Position numbers and translations under genes: made by a program. 64,000 nt of DNA from Lasiodiplodia sp. COLG20 (taxonomy: Eukaryota; Ascomycota; Dothideomycetes; Botryosphaeriales; Botryosphaeriaceae): positions 4,154,001-4,218,000 of the forward strand of contig VNWV01000001.1 in the NCBI GenBank assembly GCA_009801085.1, written 5' to 3'. Positions 23,262-33,683 of the stretch are shown one piece after another. How positions within the stretch are numbered: the first letter of the stretch is position 1; every line of letters begins with the position of its first letter. The notes beneath the pieces were generated by a model. The model ran no database searches, was not told where the DNA came from, and worked only from the letters and a program-made list of their open reading frames with translations.

Positions 23262-24404
23262 ATGCATATTTTCGTACTGAAGACATCCAACAACATGGAA
23301 AATCCGAGCCATACAACCGCTACGATCAAGAATGAACATTCACTTCAGCTCGCTTCATCGAATGGAGATGAGAACCTTGTTCAGACGATAATCCACAAAG
23401 ACCCCTCGGCCATCAATGCTCAGGGTGGCTTCTACGGCAATGCTCTTGTCGCTGCCTCGTACGAGGGTCACGAAAAGGTAGTTGAGATACTACTCGCTGC
23501 CGGCGCCGACATGAATGAGCAAGGCCACTTCGGGGACCCCATCCAGGCTGCAGCAGCTACCGGCTTCGGGCTGTACGAGAAGGATATTGAAGAGCTATTT
23601 GCGAACTGGGCCGAGGCCAAAACTCATGCCCAATACAACGGCAATGCTCTCCAGGCTGCCTCGTTCGCAGGACACGAAAAGGTCGTGCAGATGCTGATCG
23701 ACAAGGGTGGGGATATCAATGCGCGGGGCGGAGACTACGGCACTGCTCTGCAGGCTGCTTTGGCCGGAGGTCAAGAGAAGTTGGCCAAGATTCTGCTTGA
23801 CAGAGGCGCTGATGTTAACGCTCAGGGTGGCATGTACGGCAATGCTCTTCAGGCTGCTGCATTTGAAGGCCGTAGGAGGATGGTTAAGATGCTACTTAAA
23901 AGGGGCGCCGACGTTAATGCCCAAGGCGGCATGTACGGAAACGCTCTCGTTGCTGCTTCATGTCCAGGGCATGAGAGCGTACTTCACATGCTACTCGCCA
24001 AAGGCGCAGATGTTGATGCCCATGGCGGCTTTCGTGGGAATACTCTCCACGTTGCTTCATCGGAAGGGTACGACAACATAGTCCAGATACTACTCAACAA
24101 AGGTGCGGATCCCAATATCCAAGGTGGAGAGTATGGAAATGCCCTTCAGGCCGCCTCATGGCGGGGGCACGACAAGGTCGTCGAGATGCTGCTTGAAAGT
24201 GGCGCAGATATCAACGCACAAGGCGGAAAGTTTGGAAATGCTCTCCAGGCTGCATGTTACAGGGGACACGAAACCGTGGTTCGGATACTGCTGGAGAACG
24301 GAGCCGACGTTGGCGCTTTTGGACATTGCGGCAATGCTGTTCGTGCTGCTTCGGCCGGAGGGCACCAGAATCTGGTTGAAATGCTGTCCGATCACGGCGT
24401 CTAA
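23262..24404 (+). CDS. Stand-alone ankyrin-repeat protein
   Basis: 380 aa in one exon. About ten repeats of roughly 34 residues follow the pattern GADVNAQGGxYGNALQAA...GHEKVVxxLL. This exact style of repeat is usually the C-terminal half of fungal NACHT-ankyrin proteins, yet no NACHT module lies upstream. The repeat at about residues 85-130 is irregular (GFGLYEKDIEELFANWAEAK inserted between helices). Repeats differ at the nucleotide level, so there is no sign of recent expansion. The start may instead be the second ATG at 23295. Function is probably protein binding. It could be an independent adaptor or the surviving tail of a larger STAND gene. Confidence 0.8.
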   Translation: MHIFVLKTSNNMENPSHTTATIKNEHSLQLASSNGDENLVQTIIHKDPSAINAQGGFYGNALVAASYEGHEKVVEILLAAGADMNEQGHFGDPIQAAAATGFGLYEKDIEELFANWAEAKTHAQYNGNALQAASFAGHEKVVQMLIDKGGDINARGGDYGTALQAALAGGQEKLAKILLDRGADVNAQGGMYGNALQAAAFEGRRRMVKMLLKRGADVNAQGGMYGNALVAASCPGHESVLHMLLAKGADVDAHGGFRGNTLHVASSEGYDNIVQILLNKGADPNIQGGEYGNALQAASWRGHDKVVEMLLESGADINAQGGKFGNALQAACYRGHETVVRILLENGADVGAFGHCGNAVRAASAGGHQNLVEMLSDHGV

Positions 24405-24759
24405 TAGCTGCGGCGTCGGACTGGATAGACTCGCGTGCCGAAATCCATACATATTTTGGTCAGGATTTCCAGGGATGAGAATGGGCTTGTTGGTGTCCAT
24501 AATGGAACCAGCGTGGTGCTCTCAGAAAAGGCCTTATAGACTCTATGATGCAATGCGCATGAAGCACACTGGGGCTGTAGAAATGGAGACGATGGCGGTA
24601 AAGATGCTGGTTGCTCCACACTAGCATCTCGCCTTCCACGTGCCTGCACTGTTCCTGACTTTTGTGATGGTGCTTTTAGAGATCACAATGTGCTCGTTAA
24701 GATGGAGAAGACAATACAATGACTTGCAATTCCTAAGCATCAGCCCACCAGATGAGCGC
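24405..24759. other. Intergenic, convergent 3' ends
   Basis: Spacer between the ankyrin and kinase 3' ends. I see nothing in it. Confidence 0.5.
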
Positions 24760-25949
24760 CTATCCAAAAATTAGATCAAAGACATCATTAGCCTCAGGCC
24801 TTTCATCTGGGTCCTCGCTCACCATCATCTCAATCACATCGACAATCCCCCCATACTTTTGCATACCGTCCTCCCCTTTCATCCTCTCGAAAACCATACG
24901 TAAACTCCCATCCCGCACCCTCCTCGCGTACCCATCTGCTTGATTCTCTCCCCAGTGAAATCCCGTCTCCATCTTGAAATCATCTCTGCCCAACACTGCT
25001 ACGCTTCTCGCAGCCAAAAGCTCCCAGAACACGCATCCCAGAGAAAACACATCCGACTTTGTGCTTCTAGGCGCCCCGTCTACTATTTCGGGTGCGGCAT
25101 ACGCGTTCTCGTACAGAGTGGATTCAGTGGGGTTGAACGAGGCGCCCATTGGCGAGATCAAACAATTAAAGATCAGCGAGATACCGAAGTCGGCGTAAAT
25201 GGCGCGACCCTTGTGGATGAGCACGTTCTGGGTATTGATGTCTTTGTGGCGCATTGACGACAAGTGGATAAATGCGAGGCCCTGTGCCAGGTTTCCGATT
25301 GCATCGAGGAGGAACTGTTCGCCGATGACTTCGGTGGTTTCATCAAACTGGCGGAGCAGAAGATCACAAAGACTTCCATCTGATGCAACAGGGCTCATTA
25401 CGAGTTTGATCTCATGCCTGTCGGGGTCCTTGTGCCAGCGGATGAGGGAGACCATGTAGTCGTGTGCTTCTTCTTGCCCGGAAAGGCGTCCCATGATTTC
25501 GATTTCTCGCTGGATGTTGTGGTAGAGTTCGTTGATGGAGAACTGGAACTGGTAGGTCTTGATGGCGAGTACCTCGTCTCCGTCTTTGTACTCGCCCACT
25601 GTCGCTTGAGTGCCTTCACCTAGGTCCCTCACAAACTTATAGCGAGCCTCGTCGAATGGTTCTGAAAGGAACGACGTTGAGAACTCGTCGGCTCTCTCCG
25701 GGAATAATCCTGTTGGGTGCTCATGTATGTCATAAGGCGCATCAAGTAAGATTGCTCTGCCCGGTTCCATATCTCTCCTGACACCCCTGTTTCAATTTTA
25801 GTATCCAGTAGCTTCATGGGATCATATTTAGGCTAGCAACAAAGGAGGAGTACGTACTCAAATCTTCGATCATCGTCATACACAGTCTCGTTCAAGTCGT
25901 CTTCATAGTAATAGTACCTCCTCGCTTGCTCGTCCAATGTCCAGTCCAT
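24760..25949 (-). CDS. Serine/threonine protein kinase
   Basis: Two exons, 25949-25858 and 25786-24760, with a 71 bp intron, give 372 aa. The first exon encodes an acidic, tyrosine-rich head (MDWTLDEQARRYYYYEDD). The kinase domain has the glycine loop LGEGTQATV, the lysine in LAIKTY, the catalytic loop HKDINTQNVL (HKD in place of HRD), YADFGIS, and the APE-like AAPEIVDG. All catalytic residues are present, so it should be active. It ends at the domain boundary, with no extra C-terminal module. I do not recognise a named orthologue. The closest context is the fungal kinases found near NLR and HET genes, and a role in the same response is inference from neighbourhood only. Starting at the internal ATG 25770 would lose exon 1, which joins in frame. 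Confidence 0.85.
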
Positions 25950-28115
25950 TTTAGAAAGTCCTCGAGTGACAATAGCAAGGATTGATCGGGCAGTGATTAA
26001 CTCAGCAGTAGGGAGAAGGGAAAGTTAGCCTCAGGTAGAAGATTCGGTCGGTTAACAGCTGAGCCTTTAAGTTGGAAATTTCTAACCTCGTATTTGCGAC
26101 AAAAGTTTCAGCGCTTCCATATGAGTGACGAGGCTTCCTGCATTTGTCAGCTGCGGATGGCAAACCCGGTTCCTGCTTATTCTATGTAAGCAGCGGCTGT
26201 GAAGCCCCGCATTGGTAAGGAGACACATCTTTCGATAATTGGATAGCCTTGCTTGCTGCGGCTTGTTGGCCTATTCCAATTTCTGTCGCCTGCGCATGCA
26301 CGGGGCGGCCTCAGACAGCACAGCCTCGATGGGCAATTGTTCTGGGATTCTAGGCGATGAGGCCTGCTGCCGTGGCTTTCAGCGGGAGCTGTTGTCAACA
26401 TGTGAAGTCAGTCGATCGGTGATGGGCTGCTCCGCAGTCAAAATCGGGAGTTCAGCGGGTTCAGCTACCCCGCGCTTGCAAGAAGTTGAAAGCCACTCGC
26501 CCCCTGCATTACCAACTGACTCCCCCAATCCCACGTTTGCACAATCCGAGTCCACTACGCAGGTGGTCAGCCATGGTGATCAAAGTAGCAGCCCCGAACA
26601 TTTTGAGCGAGCGTGCAATCATATCAGGAAACAGCAAGTCAGGACAAGAATTAACAACGGTCTCCTGGTGATTGGTTAGCACAGCCGAAGCGTTCTACAC
26701 TACATCTTCCGGCTCCGCTATTGCCGTTTTCTGCAGTGACAGTCAGTCCGACCACTGCTGCCTTCTTGGCGTGGAGTTCCACGTCAGCCCTCTGCCCTGA
26801 TCGGAGCAGTGGCCCAAGGTACGAAGACGTGTACATCAAGCTGCATACGCCCGCCAGTCAGGCTCGTGGACTGGATGATCGCGGGGTCTGGAAGGGTGTT
26901 AGCGATTGCAGAGTCCATTGACAGATGTCGTGCGAGAGCGGGGTGAAAAGGCAGACGCAGTGGCTGGCTGATCGGTGATGATGCGGGTTGCAAAAGAGCT
27001 TTTTAGGATGTCTGTAGCATTGGTGGGGAAGCTGAAGGGTGCGGGGGCTGCAAGGAGTGTAAGAGCGGGGTCGAGGTCGTATGGATAGTAAGGGTGTGAA
27101 GTTACCAATGAGTGGTCTAGATAGATGAAGTTGATCACTGAGGCGAATCTTATCTAAGATATAGCACGAATTAGTGACGGGCCGGTCCGCCCGCCGTGTC
27201 TTACATCGCCACGTGCACTTGATCTGCTGGAGTAGTCCTTTTCTTACTTGGCTAAACACTTCGCTCATTAGACTCGTTTATATACTATGTCTGACGCCCA
27301 CTTGCGCTCTGCTGACTGCATGAACTAGTCTGTGTTTATCATGTGCAGATACGCCGCTGATACAATTTGAGCTTCATGCAGCTAGTACGATCATCACCAA
27401 AGGCAGGCTACCCCGCAATTTACATGAGTTGGGTAGTAGATTATTGCAGAACTATTCGTATAGCTTCGGCATTAGCGGTCGCACCTCGCCCTCGAGCACC
27501 CAGGACTGCAATGGGAATTCACTACGCGAAGTCGAAATAGGCACACGAGGAGAAAGATTTTCTAGCAGTACTAATTATACTACTCAAATAGCAAATGAGT
27601 AAGTCCAGACCGCTTTATTGAGTCTATATAAATTAATTATTGGGTTCGTGCATATATTCGCCCAAAGACCCTCTTAGCAAGCACGGGGGCCTTAGACTAC
27701 CAGTAAAAAATGTAGACTGCATACGCTTGACATGCCTGGCAACTTATCAAGCGCTTAGCAAAAATACATCTTCGGGCAATGCTAACCATGATTTGTTTGA
27801 TTAAGTTTTGGACAGTCGATTGATCACTTCAAGTAATCTTCATCGCGGCCTTACTACGCATGTGAGATCGACGCATATCCATTCCTGCGGAATATCTTCC
27901 TCTTCATAGGTATAGCTCCGTGCTACGTAGCTTCGGACAGATTGACGCTGTCTTCGTTTAACTGTGTATATATTTGGAGCACTTCTATGAGCTCTCGTAT
28001 CCTCTTCTCCCATCTTCTTTCGCATGCCAAATCACCCTACTCGTTACTCTTACAAAGATATTTAACACCTCTACTGATTCTCATACCCTTCTGACCTTCT
28101 TACTGCCATGGTATT
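25950..28115. other. Long intergenic region, 2.2 kb
   Basis: No convincing gene. On the minus strand at 27268-26790 short frames could be joined by plausible introns into a small protein, but I recognise no family and the codon usage is not persuasive. The stretch 27300-28100 is AT-richer. There is no tRNA or obvious transposon end. Confidence 0.4.
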
Positions 28116-30024
28116 ATGGATGACATCCTGAAATTAATTACGCGGGCGGAATTGGGCGATGTCACCCAGACTCCTGAACTTGACAATGAACTGATACTGG
28201 ACAATGCCTGCAAGTACATTTTCATTGGCAGTGGCATGGGCGGCGGGATGGTTGCTCGCCAGCTGATTTAAAAAGGCAAGAAGGTTACTTTTTTTGAGAG
28301 AGGCGGCCTTTCCTTTTCGACCCACTGTTTGAACACAGCTCGACCACACTTCGGTAACAGAAGCCCAAACGGTGCTGGTCGCGATAACGAAGTCCTATTT
28401 CAGGACGAGAAATTCAAACAGACGTTGAACACGTAAGGGGTCACGGTTGATGTTGACAAGAAGGCTATCAGAACACGGTATGGTTCTCAAGAGGGCTCTA
28501 GTGGAGGTTCAGTCTTTGTGCTTGGTGGTCGAAGCCTACAGTGGGGCTTGGAGGCACCAGAGATGGATCTGGAGACTGCAAGACGTTATTTTCCCCGGGA
28601 AGTAATCGACTATCTTTACGGACTCGCAGGGCCTAGAGCCATCGCCTGGGGAACTCCGAACGAAAGGGAAAGCGGCTATACTAAAGCTATGCGCATCATG
28701 GCCAACTCTCCGCTTGGTGGTCCACAATACCCCCTCTCCCAGCTGATGGCTGAGCATCGTCCAAGCATCGAGCTCCCAATCACCTTGCAACAGCCAAGAC
28801 ACACTTAGAAAAAGGCTCGATCAGCCACAGAAACAGCTATTGCCAACCTCAGGCAAGCGACGGGTGTGCAGCACGTGTTTCCGACACCTATCGGAGCAGA
28901 GTTTACGAGAGGGAACAAGCTTTGCTATTTCCCGCAAAGCGCATACAACACAGTGGACTACCTCCTCAATCAGGGGCTTGAGTCTAACAGACTCTTGGAC
29001 CTATTCGTGAATGTCCAGGTCTTTCGGCTTGTGAGAGTGGATGGAAACCGAAAGATTTCGAGACTGGTGATCAAGTACAAGAACAACAATAATGAGGACC
29101 AAGAGAGAGTCGTCAACGTTGAAGGAAGGACCGTCATTCTTTGCGCCGGAGCAGTAGAGACAGCTTCAATCGCACGCCGAAGCAACCTTCAAAATCTGCT
29201 CGGCAACCCTCTTATCGGACAGGGGTTGACCGACCATAACATATGGATATCGAGGTATTGCAGAGAGTACGCTGAGAACGAAGAGGCACAAGATTCTCAA
29301 CCTGTGGAGCTATCCTGCTATGTCTCAATTCACGACAATCAAGCTCTACTGACAATCTGCACCCATGCTGAGAGGCTCTTCTCTCACGATTTCGCTGATG
29401 GTTCAGGGCTTCCGAAAGCCAACATAATACCTCTGGCCAACTGCCTCAACATTACGCTCCAATTCAACGCTGAATTGAACGATGTCGGGTAACGGGCTGC
29501 AGGAATGAGAAGGACTCAACGGTGAAGATCTCGTGCCAGCGACTCGATGATAGCCAAGAATTTAAGACTAATTTGCGCAACCTGTCCCAACGCATACGCA
29601 CAGCGTTTGGATTCACCGAAAAATATGGGTCTACAACGGACCATGATATGCTTGCTCTTCTAGGCGTTGAGTCAGTTGCTCACAAAGTTGGCGCCATGGG
29701 CATAGAGAAGAACAACACGCCCTCGGACGGAGATAGCGATTCGTAAACCCCTCGCCAAGAGCTTAAGGCACCCCGAAGGCCAAGCGCCGTGAAACAACGC
29801 ATTCCTCAGATGCCAGGAGTCATGGTAAAAAGTATATTTGAGAAGGCAATGTCACCCCATCCGAACGATTCAGGCAGGGGGTGATGAATCAGGACCTTCA
29901 AGTGAAGAGCCTCAGCAACCTCTATGTTTGCGATCTATCTATTTTTCCATTCAGTCCAGCCGCGAATGGATCACTCACTTTGACAGCACTTGCTATGAGG
30001 TTTAGAGACCATCTGGCAAAGTAG
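28116..30024 (+). pseudogene. Pyranose-oxidase-like GMC oxidoreductase relic
   Basis: Reads as a GMC flavoprotein of the pyranose 2-oxidase-like branch. The FAD motif IFIGSGMGGGMVARQL and FFERGG begin it, GGRSLQWGLEAPEMD and CAGAVETASIA lie in the middle, and the terminal block NLYVCDLSIFPFSPAAN ends at the stop 30022-30024. The frame from 28116 to 29492 is interrupted by TAA at 28269, TAA at 28434 and TAG at 28806. A one-base deletion near 29487 shifts it to VTGCRNEKDSTVKIS. About 130 bp of unclear origin (29747-29880) precede the C-terminal block, which is in a third frame. The active-site region reads SVAHKVGAMG, degraded from the expected H..GTMRMG. Such enzymes oxidise sugars with H2O2 production. 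This copy cannot make the full protein. Confidence 0.88.
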
Positions 30025-31052
30025 GACTCGGGTTTCAGTTCATGTGCTTCGTTTGCGTTTGGACACGATTTGGCCAGAAAAATTGCTTCACGAGGCCGAA
30101 GACACAAAGCTGTAGCACTTATCCATTCTCTTGGTTGGCTGGTAAAGCTTCGCTCATTTCTCCCGCTTTGATTCGAATCTGTATTTCTAAACATTGAAAT
30201 CTACCTTCTTTGCAGTCGTTTTAAAATTCTAAATAATGCATCGCGTCGTTTTTATAGCTATATATTGCCTTATCAGGCAATGCTGATTAGCCGGTGTGTG
30301 AAGGCCTACACTATTTTCGGCATTTAGGCTAAACTGGCCTGTCATTCTCTATCTTCGTGTCGGGATGCCAGTGCTCGGCCTTATCGAGCGCTAAGCGCGA
30401 GGTCACGTCAGAGATAATACGTGTACTGCAGGTTCGAATGCCTGTGCACCGCGGCTTCCTGTCATATCCGCGCCCGAATACGGTCATGACACTGCCACGG
30501 CTGGGCAGTAATGTGCTGTCTTGCCAACGTCAATGCCGGCGTGGCGTTGTCGCTGATCGGGCTGACGATCGGGCCAGCACAGACACCTAACCGAGCCGAA
30601 CCCTGTTAATTAGCTCACTTGCACTGCCCAAAAAAATTGCAGGGATGGCTTGTAGGGGTCAGTAAAAGATATTGTAATGTCTTCCATCTCGTCAACTGCT
30701 AGTCCGTCCACACTGTCAAACTTGGCTGCAATGGAGTGGTTTAGTCAGTATCATTAAATGGTGAAGGCCGAAATACCAAGAACTCTACAATGTCGTTGTT
30801 CTAGACCCATGCTTCTAGATTATCTTTTAGAAATTTATGCTTACATCAATAACCGGTCGAGCTTAAAAGCACTTCAACAATATATATTTCTCGGAAGAAC
30901 TATCGCAATGTTAGCCTCGTGCAAGAATGATTTCAATTTCTCGATGGAATGTTAGATTCAAAAGTATTTACTCCGGTCCTCCAACGAACTGATATTTATT
31001 ACAGAACGTGCAACATGATGCTGTAAGGCCAACCAAAGATCTGCTCGCAGTC
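30025..31052. other. Intergenic, left border of the biosynthetic cluster
   Basis: About 1 kb with no gene. It ends in the promoter of the Zn2Cys6 regulator, which holds the first copy of the cluster motif. A tRNA-like B-box string near 30,430 was examined and rejected. Confidence 0.5.
30969..30979 (-). promoter_or_regulatory. Cluster motif GGACCGGAGTA, regulator promoter
   Basis: An exact copy on the minus strand, 73 bp upstream of the Zn2Cys6 regulator ATG. Its position suggests autoregulation or control by the Myb factor. Confidence 0.7.
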
Positions 31053-32279
31053 ATGACTAGATCGTCCCTCCGCAATGCCTGTGACCAATGCCGCCAGGCC
31101 AAGGTCCGATGCGCATTCGAGCCTCCAACAAACCCCTCCTGCCTCCGGTGCATCCGCCGCGGTAACGATTGCACCCGCAACCCACCGCTACCCCTCGGCC
31201 GAAGACCATCGGCGTCCAGCTGCGGCGTTCGCCGACGGAAGAATTGCACGTTTGCCAGTGGGGCGCCCCCAAGTTCCAAGCACGAGCCCATCACTCCAGA
31301 GTCCAGCGCGTCAGTCAGCTCCATGCCGAGCGGCATCAGTAGTCCCACCACCCCCCACGGTGGTCTGGCCTTCGAGATCTGCACGTCCCCAAGTACCAAC
31401 AACACGAGCGGAGACAGCTCCATAGATATCGACGGGAACTGTTGGTATCGACCAACCTCCGCCACATCCGCTACTCCTACACCGCATGAGCTGCTGCTCG
31501 CCGCGGCCACCACTCCTCCGACAACGGTCGCTTCAGGTTCGACAAGCGAATACGCGACGATCCCGCTCGAGTGGTTCAACATCGATATCCAGACCCCGAT
31601 CTGCTTCAGTCTCCCGGACGAGCGGAGCGGGAGGAACCTGCTGCCGCTGGCGGCTATAGCTGCGGAAGAGGAGGCTCTGCGCCCGCCGCCCAAATCGCCA
31701 CCCGGCCGCGAGCGTGGACCACTTGCCGGATGCGAAAGCGAGGGAGGCTTGTTTCTGGGGGGCAATAATGGCCCGCTCTGCCGCTGTGGCGAGGACGCCG
31801 CCGACGCCATGGCAGCGCTGCGCGGTGGTGGCCGTGTTGTTGCGGCATTCGACCATGTGCTGCGTCACGCAAATGCCGCAATGGCGGTGCTGGCGCGGTT
31901 TCTCGTGTGCGGTGCCCATCACCAGGAGTCAGACTTGCTACTGATATGTTTCTTGGCCCAAAGGGTGGCCACCGCGTATCGTCAGGCGCTGTGCACGTGC
32001 GGCGGCGGCGCATCGGCAAGGAACGGAAACGGCGTCGTCGAGAAGATCCCGGAGATTTGGGTCGGATCCTATAGGATCGTAGGCGAGGAAGGACTACGGT
32101 TGATGCGGCAAGTGGTGGTCGTGGAGCTCCGGCGACTCCGGCGAATGGTCGAGCAGTTGCGGGAGAAGATGCGAGACGGAGGTGGTAGTGGCGGCGGCTG
32201 CGCTAACGCCCACTCTTCTTTTCTGCTGCAAGGCTTCCTGCAGGCGGAGCTTAAGAGCGTTCTGGCGCACGCGGGATAG
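31053..32279 (+). CDS. AflR-type Zn2Cys6 transcription factor
   Basis: A single exon of 408 aa. The start is the ATG giving MTRSSLRNACDQC, as usual for this family. Six cysteines at positions 10, 13, 20, 30, 33 and 40 form the binuclear zinc cluster C-x2-C-x6-C-x9-C-x2-C-x6-C. A Ser/Thr/Pro-rich linker follows. The C-terminal half (about 265-405) has the layout of the AflR regulatory domain: VLRHANAAMAVLARFLVCG, then LLLICFLAQRVATAYRQAL, and a terminal helix FLLQGFLQAELKS. Such proteins are pathway-specific activators of polyketide clusters. The likely target is the GGACCGG(A/C)GTA motif found upstream of it and of the neighbouring biosynthetic genes; the link is inference. It is the leftmost cluster gene. 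Confidence 0.9.
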   Translation: MTRSSLRNACDQCRQAKVRCAFEPPTNPSCLRCIRRGNDCTRNPPLPLGRRPSASSCGVRRRKNCTFASGAPPSSKHEPITPESSASVSSMPSGISSPTTPHGGLAFEICTSPSTNNTSGDSSIDIDGNCWYRPTSATSATPTPHELLLAAATTPPTTVASGSTSEYATIPLEWFNIDIQTPICFSLPDERSGRNLLPLAAIAAEEEALRPPPKSPPGRERGPLAGCESEGGLFLGGNNGPLCRCGEDAADAMAALRGGGRVVAAFDHVLRHANAAMAVLARFLVCGAHHQESDLLLICFLAQRVATAYRQALCTCGGGASARNGNGVVEKIPEIWVGSYRIVGEEGLRLMRQVVVVELRRLRRMVEQLREKMRDGGGSGGGCANAHSSFLLQGFLQAELKSVLAHAG

Positions 32280-33683
32280 CGTCATGCTGGCGGCGGCTGT
32301 GGGACGGAAGGATGCCGTACCTTGCTCGGGCCGTGCTGTTTTAAAGGATTGCGGGTGGCTTGCAGTTTGAACGAGCCCACAGTTGACGCGAGCCTTGTGG
32401 GCTGACAGAAAATGCTCGATCGCGATCAACGGTTAGTGACGGAGGCGAGGCAGTTGAGAAATTACAAAGATAAGCAGGCATAATAACGGTGGGTCCAAGA
32501 TATTGGCATTTTCTGGACCCGTTACTGCAATTGGGTAGGTTTCAGAGTCTAGGCATCCATGCGTGATCCGTACTCGTAGTGGGGGGTTTTCTGTGGTACC
32601 AAGATCCAAGGTTCTGTGCGGTTCGGCGTATAGTGCCTAACTGGCAGCGATCAACTTTACATATCGAGGTTTTGTGCTTAAGAAGCGGTAAGCCTGAACA
32701 CAGCGTGCCACAAGAAGAGAAGAAGTGTCCGGTAGATCATGGCGCCATTGCGAAACGGGCTGCGGGACCCTGGATGCCAAGAGCGCAGAAACTTGCCTAC
32801 TTGCCACAAACAGCGTCTTAGCTGGCGGATCGGCCCACCTACCCGAAATCCCGATGGTCGGGAACCGCGGGAGCACCGCCATTTCTCGTTGGCTTCAGCC
32901 GCTCACGACGCACTGCGGCTTCTTGGCTGCCTAGCTGCGGGCCGTTCCCATGCTAGTACCCAGGGGCCGGTTTACGGCTTGTGTACTAGCTAAAATTTTT
33001 TATCCATCACGCTTTAATATTTGGATAGTGGCGTTTAGTTTCTCGTATCTCGTTTAGTGGACGTTGAATTCAAAAATGTGATCATTGGAGGATATCACGA
33101 AGTTGGCCACAAATTAAGTATTGGTCGTTGGGCTGGGAAAAGTCCACGGGCGTGAGTAGTAGATGGCCCTCGGGCGTAAGAATTGGAATGGCATCGACTT
33201 TTCTACAGCCATCGATCACATTCGAGGAGGATGCTGCATCCCGAGGTGTTGCTCTGTGCGCAGCCCAGCCCCTGCAGGTTACGCCGGTCCCCCGCCGACA
33301 TCAACCAAACCCCTGGATCAGCACGTGCGCTTGACTAGGGCATCTCGCCAATCACCGTGCTGTTCTGAAACATGCAGCAGGCAACGGAGCTGAGGCTGGG
33401 AACAACATTGCACGTACTCGGCTGGGATGCCTAACGAAGCTAATGCAACATCTTAGAAAAGTAAGAACCCCAGAGGCTTGCATGGGCCACAATCCTTCGC
33501 ACCTCACTATGCAACACCTTGGTTTATTTTTCCCGGGGCGACTAGACGATAGTATAAAATAAGACAAACTGAGTCAATGGAAGCTGTCGCACGCCACGGA
33601 GTTCAGGAGGTGACTAGCTATAAATGCTTTTGCAACGCCCAATTCTCTTGCTCGTGCGTAGCCTCGGAGAATTCTTTTGAGCA
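32280..33683. other. Intergenic with one cluster motif
   Basis: 1.4 kb between the two regulators, without a recognisable gene. It holds the GGACCGGCGTA copy at 33280-33290. Confidence 0.5.
33280..33290 (-). promoter_or_regulatory. Cluster motif GGACCGGCGTA upstream of Myb gene
   Basis: Minus-strand copy of the C variant, 393 bp upstream of the Myb start codon, farther than in the other promoters. Confidence 0.55.

Noticed and set aside
26790..27268. Possible small multi-exon gene on the minus strand
   Set aside because: Plausible splice sites exist, but no frame gives recognisable or conserved-looking protein.
30360..30460. tRNA-like string with GGTTCGAATGCC
   Set aside because: The T-stem does not pair properly and no A-box or acceptor stem could be placed.
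30968..31810. 280-codon minus-strand frame opposite the Zn2Cys6 regulator
   Set aside because: The plus strand has a complete zinc cluster and AflR-type domain; the antisense frame has no motif.
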